Under the pieces are notes generated by a model. That model had not been told where the DNA came from and searched no databases. It saw only the letters and a program-made list of their open reading frames with translations. From NCBI GenBank assembly GCA_030538335.1, contig JAUNUE010000101.1:1-6656 (forward strand): a stretch of 6,656 bases of DNA. Direction: 5' to 3'. Position numbers and translations under genes: made by a program. Each line of letters starts with the position of its first letter. The stretch's first letter is position 1. This document shows positions 1 to 6,097 of this stretch, piece after piece. The stretch comes from Allobrachymonas sp. Its GTDB lineage: Bacteria > Pseudomonadota > Gammaproteobacteria > Burkholderiales > Burkholderiaceae_C.

Positions 1-12
1 CCAAACCCTTGC

Positions 13-107
13 GTCATTGCGAGCCGCCGCAGGCGGCGTGGCAATCTGCTTGTTTTTCGGCCATGCCCCAAGATTGCCGCGTCGCGCTTTGCGCTCCTCG
101 CAATGAC
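13..107. repeat. REP/BIME-like element: two inverted hairpin units
   Basis: The two ends form a perfect 11-base inverted repeat (GTCATTGCGAG at 13-23, CTCGCAATGAC at 97-107). A second inverted pair lies inside: GGCAATCT at 40-47 and AGATTGCC at 71-78. Each half is itself a hairpin. The left unit (13-47) has an ATTGC/GCAAT outer stem (16-20 with 41-45) and an inner stem GCCGCC/GGCGGC (23-28 with 32-37) around loop GCA. The right unit (71-107) has ATTGC/GCAAT (73-77 with 100-104) and an inner GCGC-TTT-GCGC stem (84-94). The spacer 48-70 is unstructured. No coding function is apparent. From memory, units beginning GTCATTGCGAG and ending GCAATCT are dispersed in many bacterial genomes, which suggests a mobile or extragenic palindromic repeat. 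Copy number in this genome cannot be seen here. Confidence 0.75.
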
Positions 108-192
108 ACGGCTCTGGCGCTGAGCGTGCTCTCCGGGGAGATTTTGATCAGTCGCCAAAGCAAAAAAACCTGCCTTCGCGCACAATGCAGCC
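108..192 (+). promoter_or_regulatory. Leader upstream of ybbP-like gene, no clear promoter
   Basis: These 85 bases separate the repeat from the permease start. They contain a TTGATC hexamer (144-149) that could serve as a -35 box, but no good -10 box lies 16-18 bases downstream. There is also a short CTCC-GG-GGAG palindrome (131-140) and an A-run (162-168). No Shine-Dalgarno-like purine stretch precedes the ATG at 193. Either the promoter is non-canonical or transcription enters from the left. Confidence 0.25.
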
Positions 193-2754
193 ATGACTGC
201 AAAAGAACCTGCTTTCTGGCGCCTGGCCTGGCGCACGCTGTGGCGTGACGTGCGCGCCGGTGAGCTGCGCCTGCTGCTGGTGGCGCTGACCCTGGCCGTG
301 GCTGCGCTGACGGCGGTGGCCTTCTTTTCCAACCGGCTCGATGCGGCTTTGCGCCGTGATGCGGCGCAGTTGCTGGGGGGTGATCTGGTCATCAGTGGGG
401 ACAACCCCTTGCCCGCCGCATTTACCGACAAGGCACAGGCGCTGGGCTTGCGCATGACGCAGACCCAAACCTTTCCGACCATGGCACGCGCTACCGAAGA
501 CAAAGGCGGGGCCGGGCGTTTGGTGTACCTCAAGGCGGTGGATGATGCCTACCCCTTGCGCGGCGTGTTGCGCGTAAGCAGCGACAGCCGCTGGGAGCCG
601 GGCATGCCCGATGCACCTGCGGCACAGGCCATCCAGCCGGGGCAGGTGTGGGTAGAGGCACCGCTGCTCGAAACCCTGGGCTTGCAGGTGGGTGATACCT
701 TGCTGCTGGGCAATTCTGCGCTGCATATTGCCCACGTGTTGACGCAAGAGCCGGATCAGGGCGGCGGCTTTATCAGCTTTGCGCCCCGCGTGCTGCTGCA
801 TGCGGCTGATCTGCCCGCTACCGGTCTGGTGCAACCGGCCAGCCGGGTGAATTACCGGCTGGCGATGGTGGGGCAGGCCGCAGCCGTGCGCGATTACACC
901 ACCTGGGCGCGCGCTGAAGTGGACAAACCCGGTGCCACGGGCTTGCGCGTGCGCTCGCTTGAAGACGACAACCCGCGCATGCAGGAGGCGCTGGGGCGCG
1001 CCAGCAACTTTCTCAATCTGGTGGCCTTGCTCACCGCTTTGCTCAGTGCGGTGGCTGTGGTGCTGGGTACGCGCAGTTTTGCTGCACGGCATCTGGATGG
1101 CTGCGCCATGCTGCGGGTGCTGGGCCTGCGCCAGCGCACCATTGCGCTGGCCTACAGCACCGAATTTGTGCTGGCCGGGCTGGCGGGCAGCGTGCTTGGC
1201 ATCGCGTTGGGCTATGGCGTGCACTATGGTTTTGTGGCCTTGCTGGGTGGCATGCTGCGTACCGACTTGCCACCACCGGGCATCCAGCCTGTGTTGCTGG
1301 GTCTGGGCGTGGGCATGACGCTGCTTCTGGCTTTCGGGTTGCCGCCGGTGCTGCAAATGGCCGATACGCCCGCGCTGCGCGTGATCCGGCGTGAGCTGGG
1401 GCGGCTCAAGCCCGCGTCGGCGCTGGTGATTGCAGCAGGCGTGATCGGCTTTGCCGCCTTGCTGCTGGCAGCCAGTACCGATCTGAAAATGGGTGGCGTT
1501 GCGGTGGGCGGTTTTGCCGCAGCCGTGCTGCTGTTTGTCTTGCTCGGCTTTGCCGCGGTGTGGTTGTTGCAACAGGCCGCGCAAACCGGATGGGCGCAGG
1601 GTTTGCCGCAAGGCATGCGTTTGGCGATTCGCCAGTTGGGTGCCAGACCCACGTTTGTGGTGGTGCAGATCAGCAGCCTGTGTCTGGGCTTGATGGCGCT
1701 GGCGCTGCTGGTGATTTTGCGCACCGACCTGGTGCAAAGCTGGCGCGATGCCACGCCGGCCGATGCGCACAACCGCTACGTCATCAACATCCTGCCCGAG
1801 CAGGCCACGGATTTTCAACAGACCTTGCGCGACGGCGGCGTCGGCCAGTACGACTGGTACCCGATGGTGCGCGGGCGGCTGATTGCCATCAACGGCAAGC
1901 AGGTGCTGCCTTCGCATTACGCTGACGAGCAGGCGCAGCGCCTGTTGCAGCGTGAATTTAACCTGAGTTACAGCGCCGAGCCGCCGCCGTGGAACCCGAT
2001 CACGCAAGGCGCATGGAGGCAGGGCGATGCCCACGGCATCAGCATGGAAGAGGGCATCATGAAAACGCTGAGCCTGAAAATGGGCGACCGCGTGGTGTTT
2101 GATATGGGCGGGGTGCAGCGGGAAAGCACCATTACCTCGGTGCGCAAGGTCAACTGGAGTTCCATGCACGTCAACTTCTTTGCCATGTACCCGCTGCCCA
2201 GCATCGGGGACGAGGTGGCGGCGACCTGGATTACGTCGTACCGCTCACCCACGCGTGTGCCCGGCCAACCCAGCCTGGATTACCGCTTGCTGCAAAGCTA
2301 CCCCAACATCACGCAGGTGGATATGGACAGCACCTTGCACCAGGTGCAAACCGTGCTCGACAAGGTGATCCGCGCGGTGGAACTTTTGTTCGGTTTTGGT
2401 CTGGCTGCGGGTGCATTGGTGCTGTTTGCCACGGTGGCCAGCACACGCGAAGAACGTGCGCATGAATTTGCCATCATGCGCGCCCTGGGCGCACGCACCG
2501 CGCTGCTGCAGCGCGTGCAAAACGCCGAACTGCTGGCCGTAGGCGCAGTGGCAGGCTTGCTCGCAGGCGCAGTAGCCTTGGTCATTGGCTGGGCATTGGC
2601 GCACTACGTCTTTGAGTTTGACTGGACGCCAGCCTGGTGGATACTGCCCGCTACCGCAGCCACCGGCGCCTTGCTGGCCTGGGCGGCAGGCTGGTGGAGC
2701 TTGCGCAATGTGCTCAAACAACCCGTGGTGCAGAGCCTGCGTGCCGCAGTTTAA
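193..2754 (+). CDS. ybbP: YbbP-family ABC transporter permease (FtsX/MacB superfamily)
   Basis: This is an 853-residue inner-membrane protein related to E. coli YbbP (about 800 residues), the permease partner of the ATPase YbbA. Members are thought to act as mechanotransmission-type or lipid/lipoprotein-related exporters; the substrate is unsettled. An N-terminal membrane helix (about 26-45) is followed by a periplasmic domain (46-270) containing VYLKAVDDAYPLRG at 111-124. The first FtsX-type helix bundle spans about 272-390, with further helices at about 408-427, 436-459 and 487-508. A second periplasmic domain (about 515-720) includes ISMEEGI (616-622) and RKVNWSSMHVNFFAMYP (651-667), both matching my recall of YbbP. 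The C-terminal FtsX bundle (about 728-845) contains TREERAHEFAIMRALGA (751-767). The start at 193 fits the family's short cytoplasmic N-terminus, but no Shine-Dalgarno site is visible. No ybbA-like ATPase gene adjoins it here, which is unusual. Family assignment is firm; cargo is unknown. Confidence 0.9.
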   Translation: MTAKEPAFWRLAWRTLWRDVRAGELRLLLVALTLAVAALTAVAFFSNRLDAALRRDAAQLLGGDLVISGDNPLPAAFTDKAQALGLRMTQTQTFPTMARATEDKGGAGRLVYLKAVDDAYPLRGVLRVSSDSRWEPGMPDAPAAQAIQPGQVWVEAPLLETLGLQVGDTLLLGNSALHIAHVLTQEPDQGGGFISFAPRVLLHAADLPATGLVQPASRVNYRLAMVGQAAAVRDYTTWARAEVDKPGATGLRVRSLEDDNPRMQEALGRASNFLNLVALLTALLSAVAVVLGTRSFAARHLDGCAMLRVLGLRQRTIALAYSTEFVLAGLAGSVLGIALGYGVHYGFVALLGGMLRTDLPPPGIQPVLLGLGVGMTLLLAFGLPPVLQMADTPALRVIRRELGRLKPASALVIAAGVIGFAALLLAASTDLKMGGVAVGGFAAAVLLFVLLGFAAVWLLQQAAQTGWAQGLPQGMRLAIRQLGARPTFVVVQISSLCLGLMALALLVILRTDLVQSWRDATPADAHNRYVINILPEQATDFQQTLRDGGVGQYDWYPMVRGRLIAINGKQVLPSHYADEQAQRLLQREFNLSYSAEPPPWNPITQGAWRQGDAHGISMEEGIMKTLSLKMGDRVVFDMGGVQRESTITSVRKVNWSSMHVNFFAMYPLPSIGDEVAATWITSYRSPTRVPGQPSLDYRLLQSYPNITQVDMDSTLHQVQTVLDKVIRAVELLFGFGLAAGALVLFATVASTREERAHEFAIMRALGARTALLQRVQNAELLAVGAVAGLLAGAVALVIGWALAHYVFEFDWTPAWWILPATAATGALLAWAAGWWSLRNVLKQPVVQSLRAAV

Positions 2755-2768
2755 AACCGTTTCAGAGA
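2755..2768. other. 14-base convergent intergenic gap
   Basis: The TAA of the plus-strand permease (2752-2754) and the TGA of the minus-strand ATPase gene (2769-2771) face each other across 14 bases. I see no GC-rich hairpin followed by a T-run in either direction. The only nearby dyad, GTCTG-C-CAGAC at 2781-2791 inside the ATPase gene, is short and lacks a T-tract. Termination is probably Rho-dependent or the transcripts overlap. Confidence 0.5.
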
Positions 2769-4100
2769 TCAGCTTTCCACGTCTGCCAGACTGAAAAACT
2801 CCGTCTGGTCGTTGTACGAAAAAATCTCGGCGTAGCGGCCCCAGTTGATGACCGAATCGAGCGTTTCCTGGGCGGCGGCGTCGGTCAGAAAGTCTTCAAG
2901 CTCCTGCTCAAAGCGCACGCGCGGGGCGTGGTGGCCGGGGCGCTCGCCCAGCACCTGGCGGATGTGCGCGGCCAGCGGCACCGATTGCAGCAGGTGTTCG
3001 GCACACTGCACCTTGCGCTGTTGCGTGTCGTATTCGGCAAAATTGCGGCCAGCGGTGGTGAGCATGATGTCGCCCGTGTGCACTTCGGCAAAACCGAGGA
3101 GTTGCAGCATTTCAGCCACGGGGAACAACTCGTCCACTTCGAGTTGCAGCGTGCGGGCAATTTCGGGCATGTCGGCCTTGCCCTTGTACGGTTCGGCGGC
3201 CAGCGTTTCGATCAGGCCCGCGATCAGGTTGGTGGAGACATGCGGCAGCGGGCTGCCCAGTTCCAGCCCTTTTTTCGGCGTGCCGTCGCTTGGGCGGCTG
3301 GTCATGCGGGCGTAGATTTCATCGACCAGGGCGCGAAACGACGGATCGAGCCGGTTGCGCGGGTGGGCAAACGGCACCTTGATTTCGGCCACGATGCGGC
3401 CGGGGTTGGACGACAGCACGAGGATGCGGTCGCACAGGAACACCGCCTCTTCGATGTTGTGCGTCACGATCAGGATCGCTTTGGTCGGCATGCGCTTTTC
3501 CGTCCACAGATCCAGCAGGTCGGTACGCAGCGTTTCTGCCGTGAGTACGTCAAGCGCCGAGAAAGGCTCGTCCATCAGCAGCAGCGTAGGATCGACCACC
3601 AGCGCCCGGGCAAAACCCACGCGCTGGCGCATGCCGCCCGACAACTCACGCGGGTAGGCGTTTTCGAACCCGTCGAGGCCGATCAGGTCAATTGCTGCCA
3701 GGGCGCGTTTGCGCCGCTCGTCGGCAGGTACGCCCAGTGCCTCAAGCCCGGCTTCGACGTTTTGCAGCACGGTGAGCCAGGGGAACAGCGCAAAGGTCTG
3801 GAACACCATCGCCACGCCCTTGGCCGGGCCGCTGAGCGGTTGGCCGTTGTAGACGACCGTGCCCGATGAAGGTTCGATCAGGCCGCAGATGATGCGCAGC
3901 AAGGTAGATTTGCCCGAACCCGATCGCCCCAGCAACCCGACAATTTCTCCCTCGTGCAGCGTGAGATTGGCGTCTTCCAGCACCAGCACCTCGCCCTGCG
4001 CCTTGTCAAAGCCGCGCGAAACGTGTTCTACGCGCAGGATTTCGGGGTTGGCAAGCGGTGCCACGGCGTGTTGGTGGGTGGTGGCGGTGATGTCGTTCAT
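2769..4100 (-). CDS. ABC importer ATPase, nitrate/sulfonate type, with C-terminal AAA-associated domain
   Basis: This 443-residue cytoplasmic ATPase powers the importer whose permease is encoded just upstream. The nucleotide-binding domain (about 21-265) is complete: Walker A GRSGSGKST (58-66), Q-loop Gln101, signature LSGGMRQR (153-160), Walker B LLLMDEP (173-179, catalytic Glu178), D-loop SALD (181-184) and switch His214. It resembles NrtD/SsuB/TauB ATPases, which are usually about 250-280 residues. The extra segment (about 280-443) matches my recall of the AAA-associated C-terminal domain (Pfam AAA_assoc_C) found on a subset of these ATPases. It has a winged-helix feel around 290-355 and ends with an aromatic/acidic tail (INWGRYAEIFSYNDQTEFF, 418-436). 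I chose the ATG at 4100; an in-frame TTG at 4130 has no ribosome site, and the ATG has only a weak GTGGA 10-14 bases upstream. It lies 42 bases after the permease stop, so the two genes are probably cotranscribed. The substrate is unknown. Confidence 0.93.
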   Translation of the reverse strand: MNDITATTHQHAVAPLANPEILRVEHVSRGFDKAQGEVLVLEDANLTLHEGEIVGLLGRSGSGKSTLLRIICGLIEPSSGTVVYNGQPLSGPAKGVAMVFQTFALFPWLTVLQNVEAGLEALGVPADERRKRALAAIDLIGLDGFENAYPRELSGGMRQRVGFARALVVDPTLLLMDEPFSALDVLTAETLRTDLLDLWTEKRMPTKAILIVTHNIEEAVFLCDRILVLSSNPGRIVAEIKVPFAHPRNRLDPSFRALVDEIYARMTSRPSDGTPKKGLELGSPLPHVSTNLIAGLIETLAAEPYKGKADMPEIARTLQLEVDELFPVAEMLQLLGFAEVHTGDIMLTTAGRNFAEYDTQQRKVQCAEHLLQSVPLAAHIRQVLGERPGHHAPRVRFEQELEDFLTDAAAQETLDSVINWGRYAEIFSYNDQTEFFSLADVES

Positions 4101-4142
4101 GAGGCAATCCACAAAATGATTCAGACGCAAACAAGTAGAGTC
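4101..4142 (-). other. Intra-operon spacer between permease and ATPase genes
   Basis: These 42 bases separate the permease stop from the ATPase ATG. They are more A/T-rich than the flanking genes and hold only a weak GTGGA ribosome-site candidate. No terminator or promoter is evident, which supports cotranscription. Confidence 0.5.
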
Positions 4143-5945
4143 TCAATTGATGCGCAATTGCGCTTCGGCGTAAGCGTACAAAGGCCGCCACAAAAGGTGC
4201 CCCACCAGCGTGACGAGCAGGGCCATGACGGCAATGCCGACGATGGTGCGCGGGAAGTTGGCATCGGCCGTGGCCTGTGCAATATAGGCGCCCAGGCCGC
4301 GTGCCGTCAGGCGCGTGTCGCCCCATTGCACGTATTCAGAGACGATGCTGGCGTTCCACGCGCCGCCCGAGGCGTTGATGGCACCCGTGATGTAGTACGG
4401 GAAGATGCCCGGCAGCATGATCTTGCGCCACCACTGCCAGCCCTTGATGTGCAGGTTGGCCGAAACTTCTCGGTAGTCGTTGGGAAAGGCGCTGGCGCCC
4501 GCAATGACGTTGAACAGGATGTACCACTGCGTGCCCAGGATGAGCAGCGGCGACAGCCAGATGTTGGCGTTGAGCTGGTAGCGCGCAATCACCATCACGA
4601 AAACCGGAAAGAACAGGTTGGCCGGAAACGCCGCGAGAAACTGCGCCAGCGGCTGTATTTTTTGTGCCAGACGCGGGCGCAGCCCGATCAAGATGCCAAT
4701 GGGCACCCACACCACCGAAGCCAGCGCAATCAGCAGCATCACGCGCAGCAGGGTCAAGCCACCGAGCAGCAGCACCTCGCCCACATCGGCCCAGCCCATG
4801 CTTTGGCTCACATAGCCCACCACGCGCCAACCCAGCCAGAGCACGACCAGCAAGACCGCACCGCCCCATACGATGTCGCCCGCTTGCTGCATGCGGTACT
4901 GGCGACGTTCGAACGTCGCGCCCGTCATGCCATGGGCTTGCAGTGCCGGAGCCACGCGTGACGAGGCAGAGGGCCACAGCCGCAGGCGGGCGACGAAAGC
5001 CAGCAACTGGCCCACCGGGATCAGCAACTGGTGGATCAGCCGCGTGCGGCGGATCAGGTCGAGCAGCCACGATTCGGGCGCAATGCCGCTGCTGCTGTTG
5101 TCGAGGCGGAACTTGTCGGCCCAGGCCACCAGCGGGCGGAACAGCAACTGGTCGTAGGCAAGAATCACCAGCGTCATCGCCACAATCACCCAGCCCACCG
5201 CGCCCAGTTGTTGTTGCGCAATGGCCTGCGCCAGGTACGCGCCAATGCCGGGCAGGATGATGGTCTGGTTGCCCACGGTAATGGCTTCGGATGCCACCAC
5301 AAAGAACCATGCGCCCGACATCGACATCATCATGTTCCATACCATGCCGGGCATGGCAAAGGGCACTTCGAGCTTCCAGAAGCGCTGCCAGGCGGTGAGG
5401 TGAAAGCCGCGTGAAACTTCGTGCAGGTCGCGCGGCACGGTGCGCAGCGACTGGTAGAAGCTGAACGTCATGTTCCAGGCCTGGCTCGTGAAAATGGCGA
5501 AAATGGCAGCCAGTTCGGCGCCGAGCACGCGGCCCGGAAACAGGCCGAGAAAAAACGTCACGGTAAAAGCGATGAAGCCCAGTACCGGCACCGACTGCAG
5601 GATGTCAAGAATCGGCACCAGCACCTGCCCCGCGCGGCGGCTCTTGGCGGCCAGCGTGCCATACGCCAGCGTAAAGACGAGCGACGCGGCCATGGCGGCC
5701 AGCATGCGCAGCGTGGTCAGCATGGCGTAATACGGCAGGCGCGCCGGATCGAGCGTAATCGCCTGGGTCTGCAGCGTCGCCATGGGCGCCTGCGTTTCGT
5801 GGTAACCCACCGCCATCATGCCGATCAGGCCGATGATGAGCGGGAAAGCGATGAAATCCCAACGGTTGGGCAGCAGGCGCAAGACCGAAGCGGGCACGCG
5901 GTGGCGGGCGCTGAACGTTGGCGTTTGCTGGTCTTTGGTTTCCAT
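4143..5945 (-). CDS. Double-length ABC importer permease (two fused BPD_transp_1 domains)
   Basis: This 600-residue inner-membrane protein carries both transmembrane halves of a nitrate/sulfonate/bicarbonate-type importer in one chain; the usual SsuC/TauC/NrtB permease is about 250-280 residues. The first half has hydrophobic segments near 31-48, 82-98, 106-135, 142-162, 200-222 and 250-268. Its coupling (EAA-like) loop is at 176-200, EVSRGFHLTAWQRFWKLEVP then FAMPG. A polar linker (about 275-350) joins a second half with segments near 358-378, 390-422, 440-482 and 567-585 and a second coupling loop at 493-517, containing EVSANLHIKGWQWW and ending MLPGIFPY. The internal duplication is clear from matching loops and the GIGAYLAQA (233-241) / GLGAYIAQA (550-558) motifs. 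A GGAG ribosome site sits 8 bases before the ATG, fixing the start. It is the first gene of the operon with the ATPase. No binding-protein gene is present, so the substrate cannot be inferred beyond family level. Confidence 0.93.
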   Translation of the reverse strand: METKDQQTPTFSARHRVPASVLRLLPNRWDFIAFPLIIGLIGMMAVGYHETQAPMATLQTQAITLDPARLPYYAMLTTLRMLAAMAASLVFTLAYGTLAAKSRRAGQVLVPILDILQSVPVLGFIAFTVTFFLGLFPGRVLGAELAAIFAIFTSQAWNMTFSFYQSLRTVPRDLHEVSRGFHLTAWQRFWKLEVPFAMPGMVWNMMMSMSGAWFFVVASEAITVGNQTIILPGIGAYLAQAIAQQQLGAVGWVIVAMTLVILAYDQLLFRPLVAWADKFRLDNSSSGIAPESWLLDLIRRTRLIHQLLIPVGQLLAFVARLRLWPSASSRVAPALQAHGMTGATFERRQYRMQQAGDIVWGGAVLLVVLWLGWRVVGYVSQSMGWADVGEVLLLGGLTLLRVMLLIALASVVWVPIGILIGLRPRLAQKIQPLAQFLAAFPANLFFPVFVMVIARYQLNANIWLSPLLILGTQWYILFNVIAGASAFPNDYREVSANLHIKGWQWWRKIMLPGIFPYYITGAINASGGAWNASIVSEYVQWGDTRLTARGLGAYIAQATADANFPRTIVGIAVMALLVTLVGHLLWRPLYAYAEAQLRIN

Positions 5946-5952
5946 CGTTCAT

Positions 5953-5959
5953 GCTCCAA
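5953..5959 (-). promoter_or_regulatory. Ribosome binding site for the double permease
   Basis: On the minus strand the bases before the ATG read GTTGGAGCATGAACG, placing GGAG 8 bases upstream of the start at 5945. It is the clearest Shine-Dalgarno match in the window. The ATG inside GCATGAACG is out of frame, so it does not compete for this start. Confidence 0.7.
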
Positions 5960-6017
5960 CATCGCATACGCTTAGGGTTATGGCTGGCTTTTGCCGTCAG
6001 CGGGCGGATTCTATTCC

Positions 6018-6036
6018 TCTTCCGTAAGGCGGAGGA
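6018..6036. other. Small hairpin with embedded GGAGGA
   Basis: TCTTCCG (6018-6024) pairs with CGGAGGA (6030-6036) around loop TAAGG, with one G-U wobble on the plus-strand RNA. The 3' arm is a near-perfect Shine-Dalgarno sequence, but the nearest start downstream is a TTG at 6041 opening an 11-codon frame that stops at 6074-6076. It may be a leader structure of the peptidase mRNA or chance. There is no T-run directly after it, so it does not look like a terminator. Confidence 0.3.
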
Positions 6037-6041
6037 CCTTT

Positions 6042-6058
6042 TGCACCAAAATCGTCTA
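6042..6058. promoter_or_regulatory. Possible NtrC-like operator
   Basis: The sequence TGCACCAAAATCGTCTA matches the idealised NtrC palindrome TGCACCA-N3-TGGTGCA, as I recall it, perfectly in the left half (TGCACCA). In the right half it matches only partly (T, G, T and the final A of TGGTGCA). It lies about 97 bases upstream of the transporter operon start and 40 bases upstream of the peptidase start. I found no convincing sigma-54 promoter beside it. The assignment is tentative. Confidence 0.25.
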
Positions 6059-6097
6059 TCCTCAAGCTTGTTTTGATTTCCCAATTTTCTGTACGCC

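Larger units (their letters stand above)
5946..6097. promoter_or_regulatory. Divergent intergenic region, permease operon / pip
   Basis: This 152-base region separates the start of the minus-strand transporter operon from the plus-strand peptidase and must carry promoters for at least one of them. I see no convincing sigma-70 promoter pair in either direction. It contains an NtrC-like imperfect palindrome (6042-6058), a small hairpin (6018-6036), and an A/T-richer stretch (6064-6090) just before the peptidase start. Confidence 0.6.

Noticed and set aside
13..107. Repeat considered as an intrinsic terminator for a gene to the left
   Set aside because: No T-run follows either hairpin at its 3' side, and the inverted paired architecture fits a dispersed palindromic repeat better. 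A secondary effect on transcription cannot be excluded.
13..107. Repeat considered as a CRISPR fragment
   Set aside because: The two units are inverted rather than direct, there is only one pair, and no regular spacer series is present.
148..2169. Long minus-strand open frame (673 codons) opposite the YbbP-like gene
   Set aside because: Its translation is rich in His, Gln, Arg and Ala with no membrane or domain pattern, which is the usual result of reading the antisense of a GC-rich gene. The plus-strand frame is a recognisable full-length protein.
2637..3869. Long plus-strand open frame (410 codons) opposite the ATPase gene
   Set aside because: It is antisense to a gene with every ABC ATPase motif. 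Its own translation has no recognisable domain, and it begins inside the end of the permease gene.
4101..4130. Ten-residue N-terminal extension of the ATPase from a TTG at 4130
   Set aside because: TTG is a weaker start, no ribosome site precedes it, and the ATG at 4100 gives a normal N-terminus for the family.
3954..4961. Plus-strand open frame (335 codons) opposite the ATPase-permease junction
   Set aside because: It is low-complexity, His/Gln/Arg-rich antisense translation spanning two well-supported minus-strand genes.
5981..5995. Sigma-54-like sequence TGGCTGGCTTTTGCC
   Set aside because: The GG and GC are separated by 9 bases rather than the required 10, and the strand points toward pip rather than the transporter.
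6030..6045. Second sigma-54-like candidate with a good TTTTGCA -12 box
   Set aside because: GG-N10-GC spacing is right, but the -24 box reads CGGAGG instead of TGGCAC, so only the GG matches.
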